A stretch of 37,914 nt of DNA from Myxococcales bacterium (GTDB taxonomy: Bacteria; Myxococcota_A; Polyangia; Polyangiales; Polyangiaceae), in contig JAJYCT010000009.1 in the NCBI GenBank assembly GCA_021778125.1, forward strand, positions 1-37,914. Reading direction: 5' to 3'. Position numbers and translations under genes: made by a program. Below, piece by piece: positions 1 through 9,042 of the stretch. The notes under the pieces are model-generated. The model had not been told where the DNA came from. It saw nothing but the letters and a program-made list of their open reading frames with translations, and did not search any database. Within the stretch, counting starts at the first letter, position 1. The number at the start of each line of letters is the position of its first letter.

Positions 1-726
1 GTGCTCGGCTCGGCCGTGCACGGGGCCGCCGGGTGGTTCTTCTCCGAGCGGCTCGAGGGCCGCGAGCCGACGATGGAGGACGCGGAGTCGGTGCTTCGTG
101 CCGACCTCTGCGCCGAGATCGTCGAACAGGACATTCGCTGGAAGGAGACGACACCTGAGGAGCTGGAGGCCGACAGCCTGCGCTACCTCCGGGCGTACCT
201 CACGGCCCACGCATCGCTCCCCGTCGTCGGCGTCGAGCAGGCCTTCCAGGTCCCGCTCGTGGATCCGGCGACGGGCGAGGTGCTCGGCCGGCCGCTCAAA
301 GGCTTCTTCGACTTCGTCTTGGAAGACCGAGTCGTCGAGCTCAAGACGGCCGCGAAGTCCTGGTCCGAGTTCGAACTCGCGCGCCAGCTCCAGATCGGTG
401 CGTACAACTTCGCGACGACGTCATCGTCAACCGACGAGTCGATCGTCGAGGTGCACGTCATCGTGAAGCTCAAGCGCGAGCCGCGCGTGGAGACGTTCGT
501 CGTCTCGCGTTCGCAGAGCGATCTCCGGTGGTGGCTCCGTGCCGCCGCCGAGATCGAAGCCGCCATCGCGGCTCGTCACTTCCCGCCCTCGCCCAGCCCC
601 TACTTGTGTCGCGATTGCGAGTTCGAGGGTGCGTGCAGGAAGCTGGGCCTCGAGGATCGCCCCCTAATCCGACCGTCGCTCCCTGTCCTCCGCACCGCGG
701 CGGACGCGGTCTCGCCGTCGTTCTGA
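1..726 (+). CDS. PD-(D/E)XK superfamily nuclease, Cas4/RecB-like (5' end may lie outside the window)
   Basis: GSAVHGA, DFVLED, VELKTAAKS (E-x-K), QLQIGAYNF (QxxxY) and a C-terminal CRDCEFEGAC cysteine cluster, as in Cas4/AddB-type nucleases. Confidence 0.8.
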   Translation: MLGSAVHGAAGWFFSERLEGREPTMEDAESVLRADLCAEIVEQDIRWKETTPEELEADSLRYLRAYLTAHASLPVVGVEQAFQVPLVDPATGEVLGRPLKGFFDFVLEDRVVELKTAAKSWSEFELARQLQIGAYNFATTSSSTDESIVEVHVIVKLKREPRVETFVVSRSQSDLRWWLRAAAEIEAAIAARHFPPSPSPYLCRDCEFEGACRKLGLEDRPLIRPSLPVLRTAADAVSPSF

Positions 727-947
727 TCCTCGCTCCTTGTCCCCGAGCGATCGGCGGCTGCCCGTCCTGAGGGACGATGCTTCCGACCGTCCCGCAAGGC
801 CGTTGCTCCTTCTCGTACGCGTCTCGGAGGCGTGGGTTCTGCCCCACGCCTCCGAGGCCCTTCTTCACTCCCCGCGCCCGATCCCACAGCCCGGGAGCGC
901 TCCTGCTCGCGCGCTGTGTCTGTCGGTTCCCCAAGAGGGAGGAAGTT

Positions 948-2003
948 ATGGAACACGTTGGTTCGATCGTTTCACGCACCTTGGAAACTCTCACGCCCGG
1001 GCACGCCGAGCAGCCGGCTCGCGAACGCCCCAGGACCCTGCATGACCTCGCGCGCGTCTTCGAACGCGCCGAGGCTCAGGACAATCCGGACGTCGTCCTG
1101 CCGCTCACGGCGCTGCGCATGACCGAGGCCGAGACCCTCGAGGTCCCGCGCCTTGGCCTGTTCGGCTTCACGGACTGGAGCCGGCGCCAGTGCGCGGCCC
1201 TGGTTGGGGTTCGTTATGACCGCTGGTTCGAGAACGCGAGCCCGGTCGAGCGCGCGGACGAGATGAACCGCCGCTTCGCCCGGGCGACCAACACGGTCCG
1301 CCTGCGCACGAGCCGCGTCGCGAACGGCGACGGGACCCACGGGACGCTCCGCGCCTTCGTGACCCCGGGCTACTCGCCCGTGTCGGATTCGAGGCTCGCG
1401 CAGACGCTCGCGACGGTCCTCGAGCCGGCAGACCCCGAGCTCAAGATCGTGCGTTCGGACATGACCGACCGGACCGTGAGCTACGTCGTGAAGGTCGGCG
1501 AGGCGTACCGGCCCGGCGGACCGGGCGACGTCGGCGACCTGTGGGGCGGCATCCTCGTCCGCAACTCGGGCGTGGGGTTCGCGAGCCTGCTCCTGTCGCT
1601 GCACCTCACGCGGCTCGTCTGCAAGAACGGGATGACCGCGCCCTTGCCGGACGCGCTCCTTCTGAAGCGCCGGCATCGCGCGCTCGACCTCGGCAAGCTC
1701 CGCGAGCTTCTCGCGTCGCAGCTCGACAGGCTGCCCGCCCGCCTCGCCCAGGGGGCGGCCACGCTCCGCGCCGCCCGCGACCGCCCCGTGACCGACATCG
1801 AGGGGGTGGTGCGCCAGGTGCTCGCTTTCGCAGATCTGCCCGAGCGCCACGTCCGCTCCATCCTCGACGCCTACGCCCGCGAGCCCGAGCCCACCGCGTT
1901 CGGCATCTCGCAGGCCATCACCCTTTCCGCCCAGGCGCTGTCGCCCGAGGTCCGCTTCGACCTCGAGCGGGCCGCCGGCACCTACCTCGCCACGACCAAC
2001 TGA
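948..2003 (+). CDS. DUF932-family (phage/plasmid-like) protein
   Basis: Start ATG at 948 after GAGGGAGGA RBS; RVANGDGTHGTLRAFVTPGYSPVSDSRLAQTL and VRNSGVGFASLLLSLHLTRLVCKNGM match the DUF932 pattern. Confidence 0.8.
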   Translation: MEHVGSIVSRTLETLTPGHAEQPARERPRTLHDLARVFERAEAQDNPDVVLPLTALRMTEAETLEVPRLGLFGFTDWSRRQCAALVGVRYDRWFENASPVERADEMNRRFARATNTVRLRTSRVANGDGTHGTLRAFVTPGYSPVSDSRLAQTLATVLEPADPELKIVRSDMTDRTVSYVVKVGEAYRPGGPGDVGDLWGGILVRNSGVGFASLLLSLHLTRLVCKNGMTAPLPDALLLKRRHRALDLGKLRELLASQLDRLPARLAQGAATLRAARDRPVTDIEGVVRQVLAFADLPERHVRSILDAYAREPEPTAFGISQAITLSAQALSPEVRFDLERAAGTYLATTN

Positions 2004-2017
2004 AACGGAGGACCATC

Positions 2018-2242
2018 ATGTCGAATCGCAAGGACGTCTTCACCATCATCGACAAGGGCGAGAACGCGAAGCCCTTCTGGCTCAAGATTGGCGCCGCGTT
2101 CGAGAACAAGGACCACAGCTGGAACGTCGTCCTTGACGCGCTGCCCGTCGACGGGCGGCTTCACATCCGGGACGCGGAGGCTCGCGAGGGCGAGCCCGAT
2201 CCGCCCCCGGCGCACAACGACCGCCGCGCTCCGCGGCGGTGA
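2018..2242 (+). CDS. Small conserved protein downstream of DUF932 gene
   Basis: 74 aa, MSNRKDVFTIIDKGENAKPFWLKIGAAFENKDHSWNVVLDALPVDGRLHIRD...; 14 nt after the DUF932 stop, RBS ACGGAGGA. Confidence 0.75.
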   Translation: MSNRKDVFTIIDKGENAKPFWLKIGAAFENKDHSWNVVLDALPVDGRLHIRDAEAREGEPDPPPAHNDRRAPRR

Positions 2243-2262
2243 CAAAGAGCATCTTTCTTCCG

Positions 2263-2287
2263 CGCGGCACCCATCTCGGGTGCCGCG
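2263..2287 (+). terminator. Strong hairpin after the DUF932 operon
   Basis: CGCGGCACCC-ATCTC-GGGTGCCGCG, perfect 10-bp stem, 5-nt loop; no clear T-tract. Confidence 0.6.
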
Positions 2288-2498
2288 CTTTCCGTATCAC
2301 GCCGGCGATCGTCACGCTTGGTGACCCTTGCACGGACGCCGGACCCAAGCTCGATGGTGTCGCCTCTCGGGCTTCGCCGTTTCCATCGATCTGGATGGAC
2401 GCCCGCAGCGGTGGCGGCGGGCGGCATCGAGATGGCGCAACCGGAGCAAGGGCCAGAGGCGCGACGAGCGCGACGAAGCGGGTGGAGGCGCACCGTCG

Positions 2499-2861
2499 TC
2501 ATGTCGACAGGCACTGCTTCGAGCAGCTCGACCGGATGCAGTCGGCCCGCACCTTTGCGATCGAGCCCGTCGCCCCGAACGCGTCGTAGCAGGCGGGCAA
2601 GCCGCTACCGGCCTTCTCTGCCTTCGCCTCGCAGGCGTCGAGCGTGTCGTCCGCCGCCTTGCACGCCGAGTCGGACATGCAGGCACTCTCCTCGGGGCAG
2701 CACTTCGCGGCCGTGCACACGTCGCACGCGTCGTCTGCAGGCGAGGTCCGACACGCGCCCGGAACGGCGGCGGACGAACCGTGCGGGCGAGTTGCCACCT
2801 GCGGCGTGCAGGCCATGAGCGTGCCCACGACGACGCAGACGACACACGCCCGAGACTTCAC
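2499..2861 (-). CDS. Cys-rich putative lipoprotein
   Basis: GTG start; VKSRACVVCVVVGTLMACTP lipobox-like signal, then CRTSPADDACDVCTAAKCCPEESACMSDSACKAADDTLDAC. Confidence 0.65.
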   Translation of the reverse strand: MKSRACVVCVVVGTLMACTPQVATRPHGSSAAVPGACRTSPADDACDVCTAAKCCPEESACMSDSACKAADDTLDACEAKAEKAGSGLPACYDAFGATGSIAKVRADCIRSSCSKQCLST

Positions 2862-2972
2862 GCCGACCTCGCCATGTGAACCACCGTACTGCCCGCCCTT
2901 TGGGCAGGCAACGCCGCGCGCCAACGCCCGCGCCCCAGGACCGTCGATCGCCATCCGGGCCGCTCCACCGTG

Positions 2973-3462
2973 GGGCTTCACGCACGAGGTGAGCAACCCG
3001 CTGGCCGTGCTCTGCGCGAACTTCGCGTCGGTCCGCGAGAGCCTCGAGTGGTTTCTGCAGGCTGACGGTGCCCTTGGCGGTCCAACCGCCAAGGTGAACG
3101 AACCTGCGCGTGGGCGACTGTCGCCCACGTCACGGGGGCAAGTACAGGACGCGCTCGTCGACATGCAGACCGCCCTCGACCGCATCAAGGGCGTCCTGTC
3201 CACGGCGCGCGATCTGGCCCAAACGGGACACGGCAGCCGCGTCGAGAACGTCGATCTCTCCTCGGTCGTGCATGACATTCGCCAGTGGGCGTCCGGTGAG
3301 CTTCGAGGCATCGACGTGCAGGAGCTGATCGACGGGGCCGTTGTCGCGCGCGCCGATCCGCGGCTGCTCGGGCAGATCGTCATGAACCTCGTGACCAACG
3401 CGGCGCACGCCGCCCGCCAGCTCCCATCCCCTCGGGTTCGCCTTCACGTCTACGGGACGGCC
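2973..3462 (+). pseudogene. Truncated histidine kinase (H box through N box only), paralogue of 23682..24926
   Basis: [13 protein letters not shown]...[17 protein letters not shown]...[28 protein letters not shown]; near-identical to 24209-24698, but without N-terminal domain or G1/F/G2 boxes. Confidence 0.75.
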
Positions 3463-3517
3463 CAGCTATGTGCCCCGCCATGGTATGATTGCAGTCGTTG
3501 TGGCAGGAGGGTTGGAG

Positions 3518-4522
3518 ATGAGGCGCGCGCTCGTGCTCTCGATCGCGACAGCGATGGGCGGCTGCGGAGCCGGCGATCACGTGAGCGCGGACGCAGGCGC
3601 GCTCAACGTGGATGCCGGGGTTGCGGACTCCGATCGCGGGCACGACGCCTGGACGGGTCAGGAGGCTTCGATCGATGCCGAAGCCGGGCGGCCGAGCGGC
3701 ACCATTGATCCCCGCGGCGGCGGCGGCACCGTCAACCGGCTGGCCTTCACGGCGTTCGGCGACATCCGCCCGGCACTTCCCGACGAGGACTTCGCGTACC
3801 CGAACGCCACGGTCAAGTCGATCGTGGGAGAGATGGCCACGCTCGGACCCGAGTTCGCCGTCGCGACGGGTGACTACATGTTCGTGGAGTACATCCCCTC
3901 GTCGGCGACCGGCCAGCTTCAGGCCCTCTTGGACGACGAGAAGACCTTCACGTCGCCCATCTTCCACGCCATGGGCAACCACGAGTGCCAGAGCTTCACG
4001 GACGTGAACTGCCCGAACCTGGACGAGTCGGTCAACATCACGACCTACCTCTCCATGCTCCTGCCGTGGACGAAGGTGCCGTGGTTCTCGTTCATCGTGC
4101 ACACAGACATGGGTGACGCGAAGTTCGTCTTCGTAGCAGTCAACGCTTGGAACGACACGCAGGCGCAATGGCTAACCCAGACGATGGCCCTCCAGACCCG
4201 CTACACGTTCATCATCCGGCATCACCCGACCCCTGATGCGGGGCATCCATCGTCAGCCGAGGGCATCGCGGGCTCGGACACCATCCTCAACAACTACCCG
4301 GTCACGCTTCTTCTCTTCGGCCACGTGCACGAGTACGCCCGGCTGACGCCGAATCGCGTGATCACTGGCAACGCGGGCGCGCCGCTCGACGAAGGGATGT
4401 ACGGCTACCTGTACGTCGAGCAGCGCCCGGACGGAAACATCCAAGCGACCGAGCACGAACTCGGCGGTGCTGCGCCTATCGATACGTTCGCCGTCACGCC
4501 TGACGGTCACGCGACGCAATGA
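3518..4522 (+). CDS. Secreted calcineurin-like metallophosphoesterase (lipoprotein)
   Basis: MRRALVLSIATAMGGCGAG lipobox; ATGDYMF, MGNHECQ, IIRHH, FGHVHEY metallophosphoesterase motifs. Confidence 0.8.
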   Translation: MRRALVLSIATAMGGCGAGDHVSADAGALNVDAGVADSDRGHDAWTGQEASIDAEAGRPSGTIDPRGGGGTVNRLAFTAFGDIRPALPDEDFAYPNATVKSIVGEMATLGPEFAVATGDYMFVEYIPSSATGQLQALLDDEKTFTSPIFHAMGNHECQSFTDVNCPNLDESVNITTYLSMLLPWTKVPWFSFIVHTDMGDAKFVFVAVNAWNDTQAQWLTQTMALQTRYTFIIRHHPTPDAGHPSSAEGIAGSDTILNNYPVTLLLFGHVHEYARLTPNRVITGNAGAPLDEGMYGYLYVEQRPDGNIQATEHELGGAAPIDTFAVTPDGHATQ

Positions 4523-5157
4523 CGGCCGCGCGTGACGGCGACGCGGGTTCCGCGCCCTTGAAGGCCGGTTTGCGGTTGGCTCTGCGTGCTCGCCTCACTC
4601 TGGTTGCCGTGACCATGACCCGGCACAAGAGAACTTGGCGCATCCCACCCGATAGCGCCGAGGGCCGCGCGCGCGTGGAAGCTGCGCACGCTCCTGAGCG
4701 ACGGCGCCTCGCTCGGCCCGGACACGTCCGTGGTCGGAACACCGGGGGCGCACCGTCGAAATCACGGGGCGCACAGGGAGGACGGCACGAAGGTCCCGTT
4801 GCCCCGTCTCAACCGCCGCGGGCGACTGAAGTTCGAGTGGGTCACAAGCGATCTGTCCCCCATCGAGGGGGGGGAGCGCCTGCGGGAGGTGACCTCGGTC
4901 TTCTTCAAGCGCAGGGCCCCGTGAGCCCGCGTTCGTCGATCACACGTTAGGCGAGCGAACCGTCGTGGTCGTCCACGCGCGCACTTCTGTTCAACGGCCC
5001 GCTATAGGCCCAGGATCGCGTCACCGCGCCGCTCCCCCAGATCGGTGAGCAAGAAGCTGGGCGTCTGGCGGTGAAGCGAGTGCCTGCGCAACCCGTACTG
5101 CCGAAGCGGTGCCCCGAGGGGCCAGCTTCCTGGGCCCTTAGCGGGCCGTTGCTTCTG

Positions 5158-6651
5158 TTACTGCGTCGGCGTGCCGTCGGGCTTCACGGCGAAGTGGAAG
5201 CTTGGGTCGGCCTGGTTCGACTGGTAGTCCACGGCATCGACCACGATGGCCCCATCCTGACGCTGCGTGAAGACGCCGTAGCCGTAGTTGGCCGAGCCCG
5301 AGAGTGGCGCACCCCCGTTGCCGAAGAGCACCTCCTTCTGGCTCGGATGATCGTAGGTGTGCGAGTGGCCCACGATGAGAAGCGTGTACGCGGAGGCGTT
5401 GATGATCTGGTCGGAGGGGCTAACGCCGGGCGCGGTACTGGCCGACGAAGACTCGTGCCGCAAGACGAAGGTGTAGGTCGTCTTCTGCCCCATCACGCCT
5501 TGCAGCCAGCTCGCCTGCTTGGAGTCCCAGGCGTTCGCTGCGACGAACACGAACTTGCTGGTCCAGGAGTTGTCGCTCGCGTTGATGTTGACCGAGTAGT
5601 ACGGCGCGGTCTTCTGGATCGGCCCGAGCATCTTGGCCATGAACTGCGTGTAGTTGTCGGTCACGCCGTCCTGGTTGCCCGTGCCGCAGTTGGATGCCGT
5701 GGCGCCCGTGCACTCGTGGTTGCCCATCGCCGGGAAGAACGTGCCCGAGAACTTCGCTCGCGCCGCCAGGTAGAGATCCAGCTGCGGGGATGCTTGGCCG
5801 CCGCTCGTGGAGGCGAACATGTAGTCTCCCGTCGAGAGCGAGAAGAGAGGCGCGGGGTTGAGGCTCGAGACGTCCGTGTAGAGCTGGTTGATGATTGCGG
5901 TGGGGTAGCCGCTCGTGTCGTCGATGTTCGCCGGACGCGTATCGCCAATGACGCTGAAGAAGAGGCGCGAGACGGATCCGCCGGACGGCCCGACGCTGCC
6001 GGTGATCGGTCCCGTCCCTGCGTCGAATAGACCGCCACCGCTGCTGCTGCCACACCCGCTACCGCCGCCCCCCGCGTCCAGCGCGCCAGAGCAGTTCGAT
6101 GGAGGCGCGTGGCACTTGTTGGTCGAGGTGTCGCACCACCAGCCCCCGTAGCAGCCATTGGGCTGGCAGTTGCTCCCCGAGCACGAGGAGCAGCCAGCCG
6201 AGGTGTTTGGCCCGACCAGCGTGCCGCACGTGCTGGGCGGCGCCGAGCCCGCGTCGCAACCGGGCGGCAGTCCGCCATCGCTCTTTGGTCCGACGCTCGG
6301 ACCACAGACGTTTCCGTTCGGGACGCAGACGCTCACCTGGTTGCCCGAGACGCTCGTCTCCGAAAGGCACGTCCGATCGCTCGCGCACTCGTTGCCCTTG
6401 GGGCACGCCGGTGCGCAGAAGGAGTCGCCTTGGAACTGGGCGCAGGCCCCGTCGTTGCAATCCTTGTCCGTGGTGCACGGCGGACATGCGGAGGCGTTCG
6501 GCCCGTCGCCGGTTGCGGTGCCATCAGCACCGCCCCCACCGCCGTCTGCGAAGGTGGCGTTTGTGGTCGTTCCCCCGCAGCCGGCCGACCAGCCGATGGC
6601 GGCAGCGACCGTGACGGTCAGGCTTGTGGTTAGGATGAGCGAGATGCGCAT
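5158..6651 (-). CDS. Secreted calcineurin-like metallophosphoesterase with Cys-rich N-terminal region
   Basis: MRISLILTTSLTVTVAAAIGWSAGCGG signal; GDTRP, STGDYMF, MGNHECT, VLRHE, VGHSHTY; paralogue of 3518..4522, convergent with it. Confidence 0.85.
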   Translation of the reverse strand: MRISLILTTSLTVTVAAAIGWSAGCGGTTTNATFADGGGGGADGTATGDGPNASACPPCTTDKDCNDGACAQFQGDSFCAPACPKGNECASDRTCLSETSVSGNQVSVCVPNGNVCGPSVGPKSDGGLPPGCDAGSAPPSTCGTLVGPNTSAGCSSCSGSNCQPNGCYGGWWCDTSTNKCHAPPSNCSGALDAGGGGSGCGSSSGGGLFDAGTGPITGSVGPSGGSVSRLFFSVIGDTRPANIDDTSGYPTAIINQLYTDVSSLNPAPLFSLSTGDYMFASTSGGQASPQLDLYLAARAKFSGTFFPAMGNHECTGATASNCGTGNQDGVTDNYTQFMAKMLGPIQKTAPYYSVNINASDNSWTSKFVFVAANAWDSKQASWLQGVMGQKTTYTFVLRHESSSASTAPGVSPSDQIINASAYTLLIVGHSHTYDHPSQKEVLFGNGGAPLSGSANYGYGVFTQRQDGAIVVDAVDYQSNQADPSFHFAVKPDGTPTQ

Positions 6652-6712
6652 GATGTGGATTTCTCCGGGTTGCCGCATCCCCTCGCGGCGGCGCTTCTTG
6701 GATCAACGAGGA

Positions 6713-8014
6713 CTACTGGGCAGGCGGCGTCACGCAGGTGGCGACCTCAAACATCAGGTATTCAAGGATGCGCTCCTGCGGAAGGAGGTTGCCGGGGGTC
6801 ACGTTGCCGCCGGCCGTGTGGTACGAGCTGTAGATGACGCGACCGCAGCTCGATACGTCGAACTCGGTCGTCAGCGGGACATCGCTGCCGCCGCCCGTGT
6901 AGCTCACCGTCCCGTCCACGATGAGCGTGGACGCCTTGGGCAGCGACGCCTGCACCGACCACGGGTTGAGGAACCCTTGCAGCGGGACCGTGGTGCCGGT
7001 CGTCGCGCCGAGCTTGTTCAGCCACGCGGAGAGCTGGGGGTCGTCCACGTTGCCGGTGTACGAGCCGCCCACGCCCACGTTCGCGCCATCGACGGGCTGG
7101 GGCGAGCCGCTCGGCCCCATCCACGTGATCTCGGACGGGAACGCCTGCGCCACGTAGTCGTAGGACATGTCGGTCGCGAAGAGGCGCCCGCCCGCCGTGA
7201 CGAAGGCGGTGGTGTTCGAGGCGATCGTCGGCGAGCCGAAGGTCTTGTAGGCGTTGGGAGCGCAGCTCACGAACAGCAGGTGGTAGTCGTCGATGGTCTT
7301 GACCGACGTCTTCGAGAGCAGGTTGGCCACCGTGTCGATGGGCGAGCATGTGGGCATGCTGCTCGTGGATGCTCGCCCCTCGTAGCAGTCGTACTCGGTG
7401 ATCCCGAGCGCGCTGAGGATCTGGTCGAGATGATCCGAGTTACCCGTCGAGACGGCGATCTTGGGGATGTCGCCGTCGGCCGACTTGCCGGGCAGCGTCG
7501 TGGCCGATGCGGCGGCGGTGTTCACGCCACACTTGACCGGAAGCTGGGTGGCCTTGCGGAACCGGCCGACGTTGATGACAAACGTGATGTTGGCGCCGGA
7601 GGGCACACCGGAGAGGTCGAGCGAGAAGGTCCCGTCGGCAGCGGTCTGCGTGTGCGAGTACCAGGTGTCCAAGGGCTTGTTGCACTGGTTGCAGTAGTTC
7701 CCTGGCGGGAACTGGTTCACTTGAGCCGCCGCATACACGTAGATGTTCGGCAAGGGATCCGTGCCGTTCGGGGCGTACACGGTCCCGGTCACGGACGTTG
7801 CCGCGCCGTTGCAGCTACTGCCGAAGGTCGGGCCGGCGTCGCCCCCGAACTGGCCGCCCACACCGGAGTCGCCGGTGAGGCTCGGCGAGCCCGAGTCCGT
7901 CGCAACCGTGCCGCCATCGCCCGAGGTCTCGTTCTGGAACCCCTGCGGGCCGGCCGAGCCGCATGCCACGACCGCCAGCACCACCAGCCCTCCCGTTGCC
8001 ACTTGCTTCTTCAT
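6713..8014 (-). CDS. Putative lipoprotein with carboxypeptidase-regulatory-like (Ig-like) segment
   Basis: MKKQVATGGLVVLAVVACGSAG lipobox; SVTGTVYAPNGTDPLPNIYVYAA...DGTFSLDLSGVPSG. Confidence 0.75.
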   Translation of the reverse strand: MKKQVATGGLVVLAVVACGSAGPQGFQNETSGDGGTVATDSGSPSLTGDSGVGGQFGGDAGPTFGSSCNGAATSVTGTVYAPNGTDPLPNIYVYAAAQVNQFPPGNYCNQCNKPLDTWYSHTQTAADGTFSLDLSGVPSGANITFVINVGRFRKATQLPVKCGVNTAAASATTLPGKSADGDIPKIAVSTGNSDHLDQILSALGITEYDCYEGRASTSSMPTCSPIDTVANLLSKTSVKTIDDYHLLFVSCAPNAYKTFGSPTIASNTTAFVTAGGRLFATDMSYDYVAQAFPSEITWMGPSGSPQPVDGANVGVGGSYTGNVDDPQLSAWLNKLGATTGTTVPLQGFLNPWSVQASLPKASTLIVDGTVSYTGGGSDVPLTTEFDVSSCGRVIYSSYHTAGGNVTPGNLLPQERILEYLMFEVATCVTPPAQ

Positions 8015-8161
8015 ATGCGGGACCCCTGCACCTACGACGTGCGCCGTAGACGCGGCGTCACCTACCGCGCAGGTTGCCATCGGTCAACCAAGCCCGAGGC
8101 CGCAAAGGTCGTCGCGTTGCAGTGTGCCCAGAATCGTCCACCCAGGTCGTGTCACGTCGTG

Positions 8162-8944
8162 TCACCCGCCATCCTGCCGCACGTCGCGAAGGGGCTCGAC
8201 GATGAGGCGCAGGTAGACGCCGACCCACGGTTGCGTGTCGCCCGCACCCGGCGACCATGGCAGGGCGACGCCGAGGCGCACGGGGAGTCCAAGCGGGGCC
8301 AGGTCGGCGACGACGTTGGGCGCGGCGAGCACCGGCGTGATCCATGTGCCGTCCGCCAGAGCCTCCAGCCCGAAGAAGCCCGTTCGGGAGGACCGGTCGA
8401 GGCTAACGAGCACCGCAAGGCTGCCTCGCAGAGGGGCGTGAGGGCCGGAGGCTCCGACTCCGACGCCCGCGCTGCCACGCAAGGTCCAGAGCCCGCGACG
8501 GAAGGCGGCGCGCAAGTCGAATGCGAAGGGCAGGCCGGGCTGGTCTGGCGACGGGTAGCGGTCTGCGCGCGGAGGCCACTCCGCGCCTGCCTCCGCCTGC
8601 AAGTAGAAGTCGTCGGAAGAATCCCGCAAGAGCTTCCACGAGACCGTCGTGCCGACCCCCAGGTCGGTGCGCGAATCGAAGCCGGGGCCCTGGCTGCCCA
8701 CGAGGGATGGCTCCAGTCGCAGCCCCAAACGCTCGGTGGCGAGCCACTCAGCTTCGATGCTCGCAAGTTGCAGCAGCGCTCCAGCGCGACGCGATCGGAG
8801 TTCGCCGGCATCGCCGGAGACCTCCAGTTCCCCCTTCTCGATCCCGTCGATGTCGGTGGCCGTTTCGCCGAAGATCGGCTCGGGGATGGGCGAACGGGGC
8901 GGGTCGCCTGCCGACGTCACCGCACTCGCGGTCACGACGGTCAC
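8162..8944 (-). CDS. Putative outer-membrane/exported protein, likely target of the adjacent BlaI-like repressor
   Basis: Beta-rich ORF GLRLEPSLVGSQGPGF...WVGVYLRLIVEPL; GTG 8944 chosen over ATG 8998 because the predicted promoter/operator lies at 8966-9014 and GGAG precedes this GTG. Confidence 0.55.
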   Translation of the reverse strand: MTVVTASAVTSAGDPPRSPIPEPIFGETATDIDGIEKGELEVSGDAGELRSRRAGALLQLASIEAEWLATERLGLRLEPSLVGSQGPGFDSRTDLGVGTTVSWKLLRDSSDDFYLQAEAGAEWPPRADRYPSPDQPGLPFAFDLRAAFRRGLWTLRGSAGVGVGASGPHAPLRGSLAVLVSLDRSSRTGFFGLEALADGTWITPVLAAPNVVADLAPLGLPVRLGVALPWSPGAGDTQPWVGVYLRLIVEPLRDVRQDGG

Positions 8945-8965
8945 GACGGCTCCTGCGGCAACAAT

Positions 8966-9014
8966 ACTACGACACACGTCGTAGTCAGTACCGCCCACCG
9001 TCGGACGGTGTCAA
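8966..9014 (-). promoter_or_regulatory. Predicted promoter plus BlaI/MecI-type operator
   Basis: Minus strand TTGACA (9014-9009), 18 nt, TACTGA (8990-8985), overlapped by perfect inverted repeat ACTACGAC-acac-GTCGTAGT (8966-8985). Confidence 0.6.
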
Positions 9015-9042
9015 CGTTGTCGGCGAGCGCGCACGCTGACCA

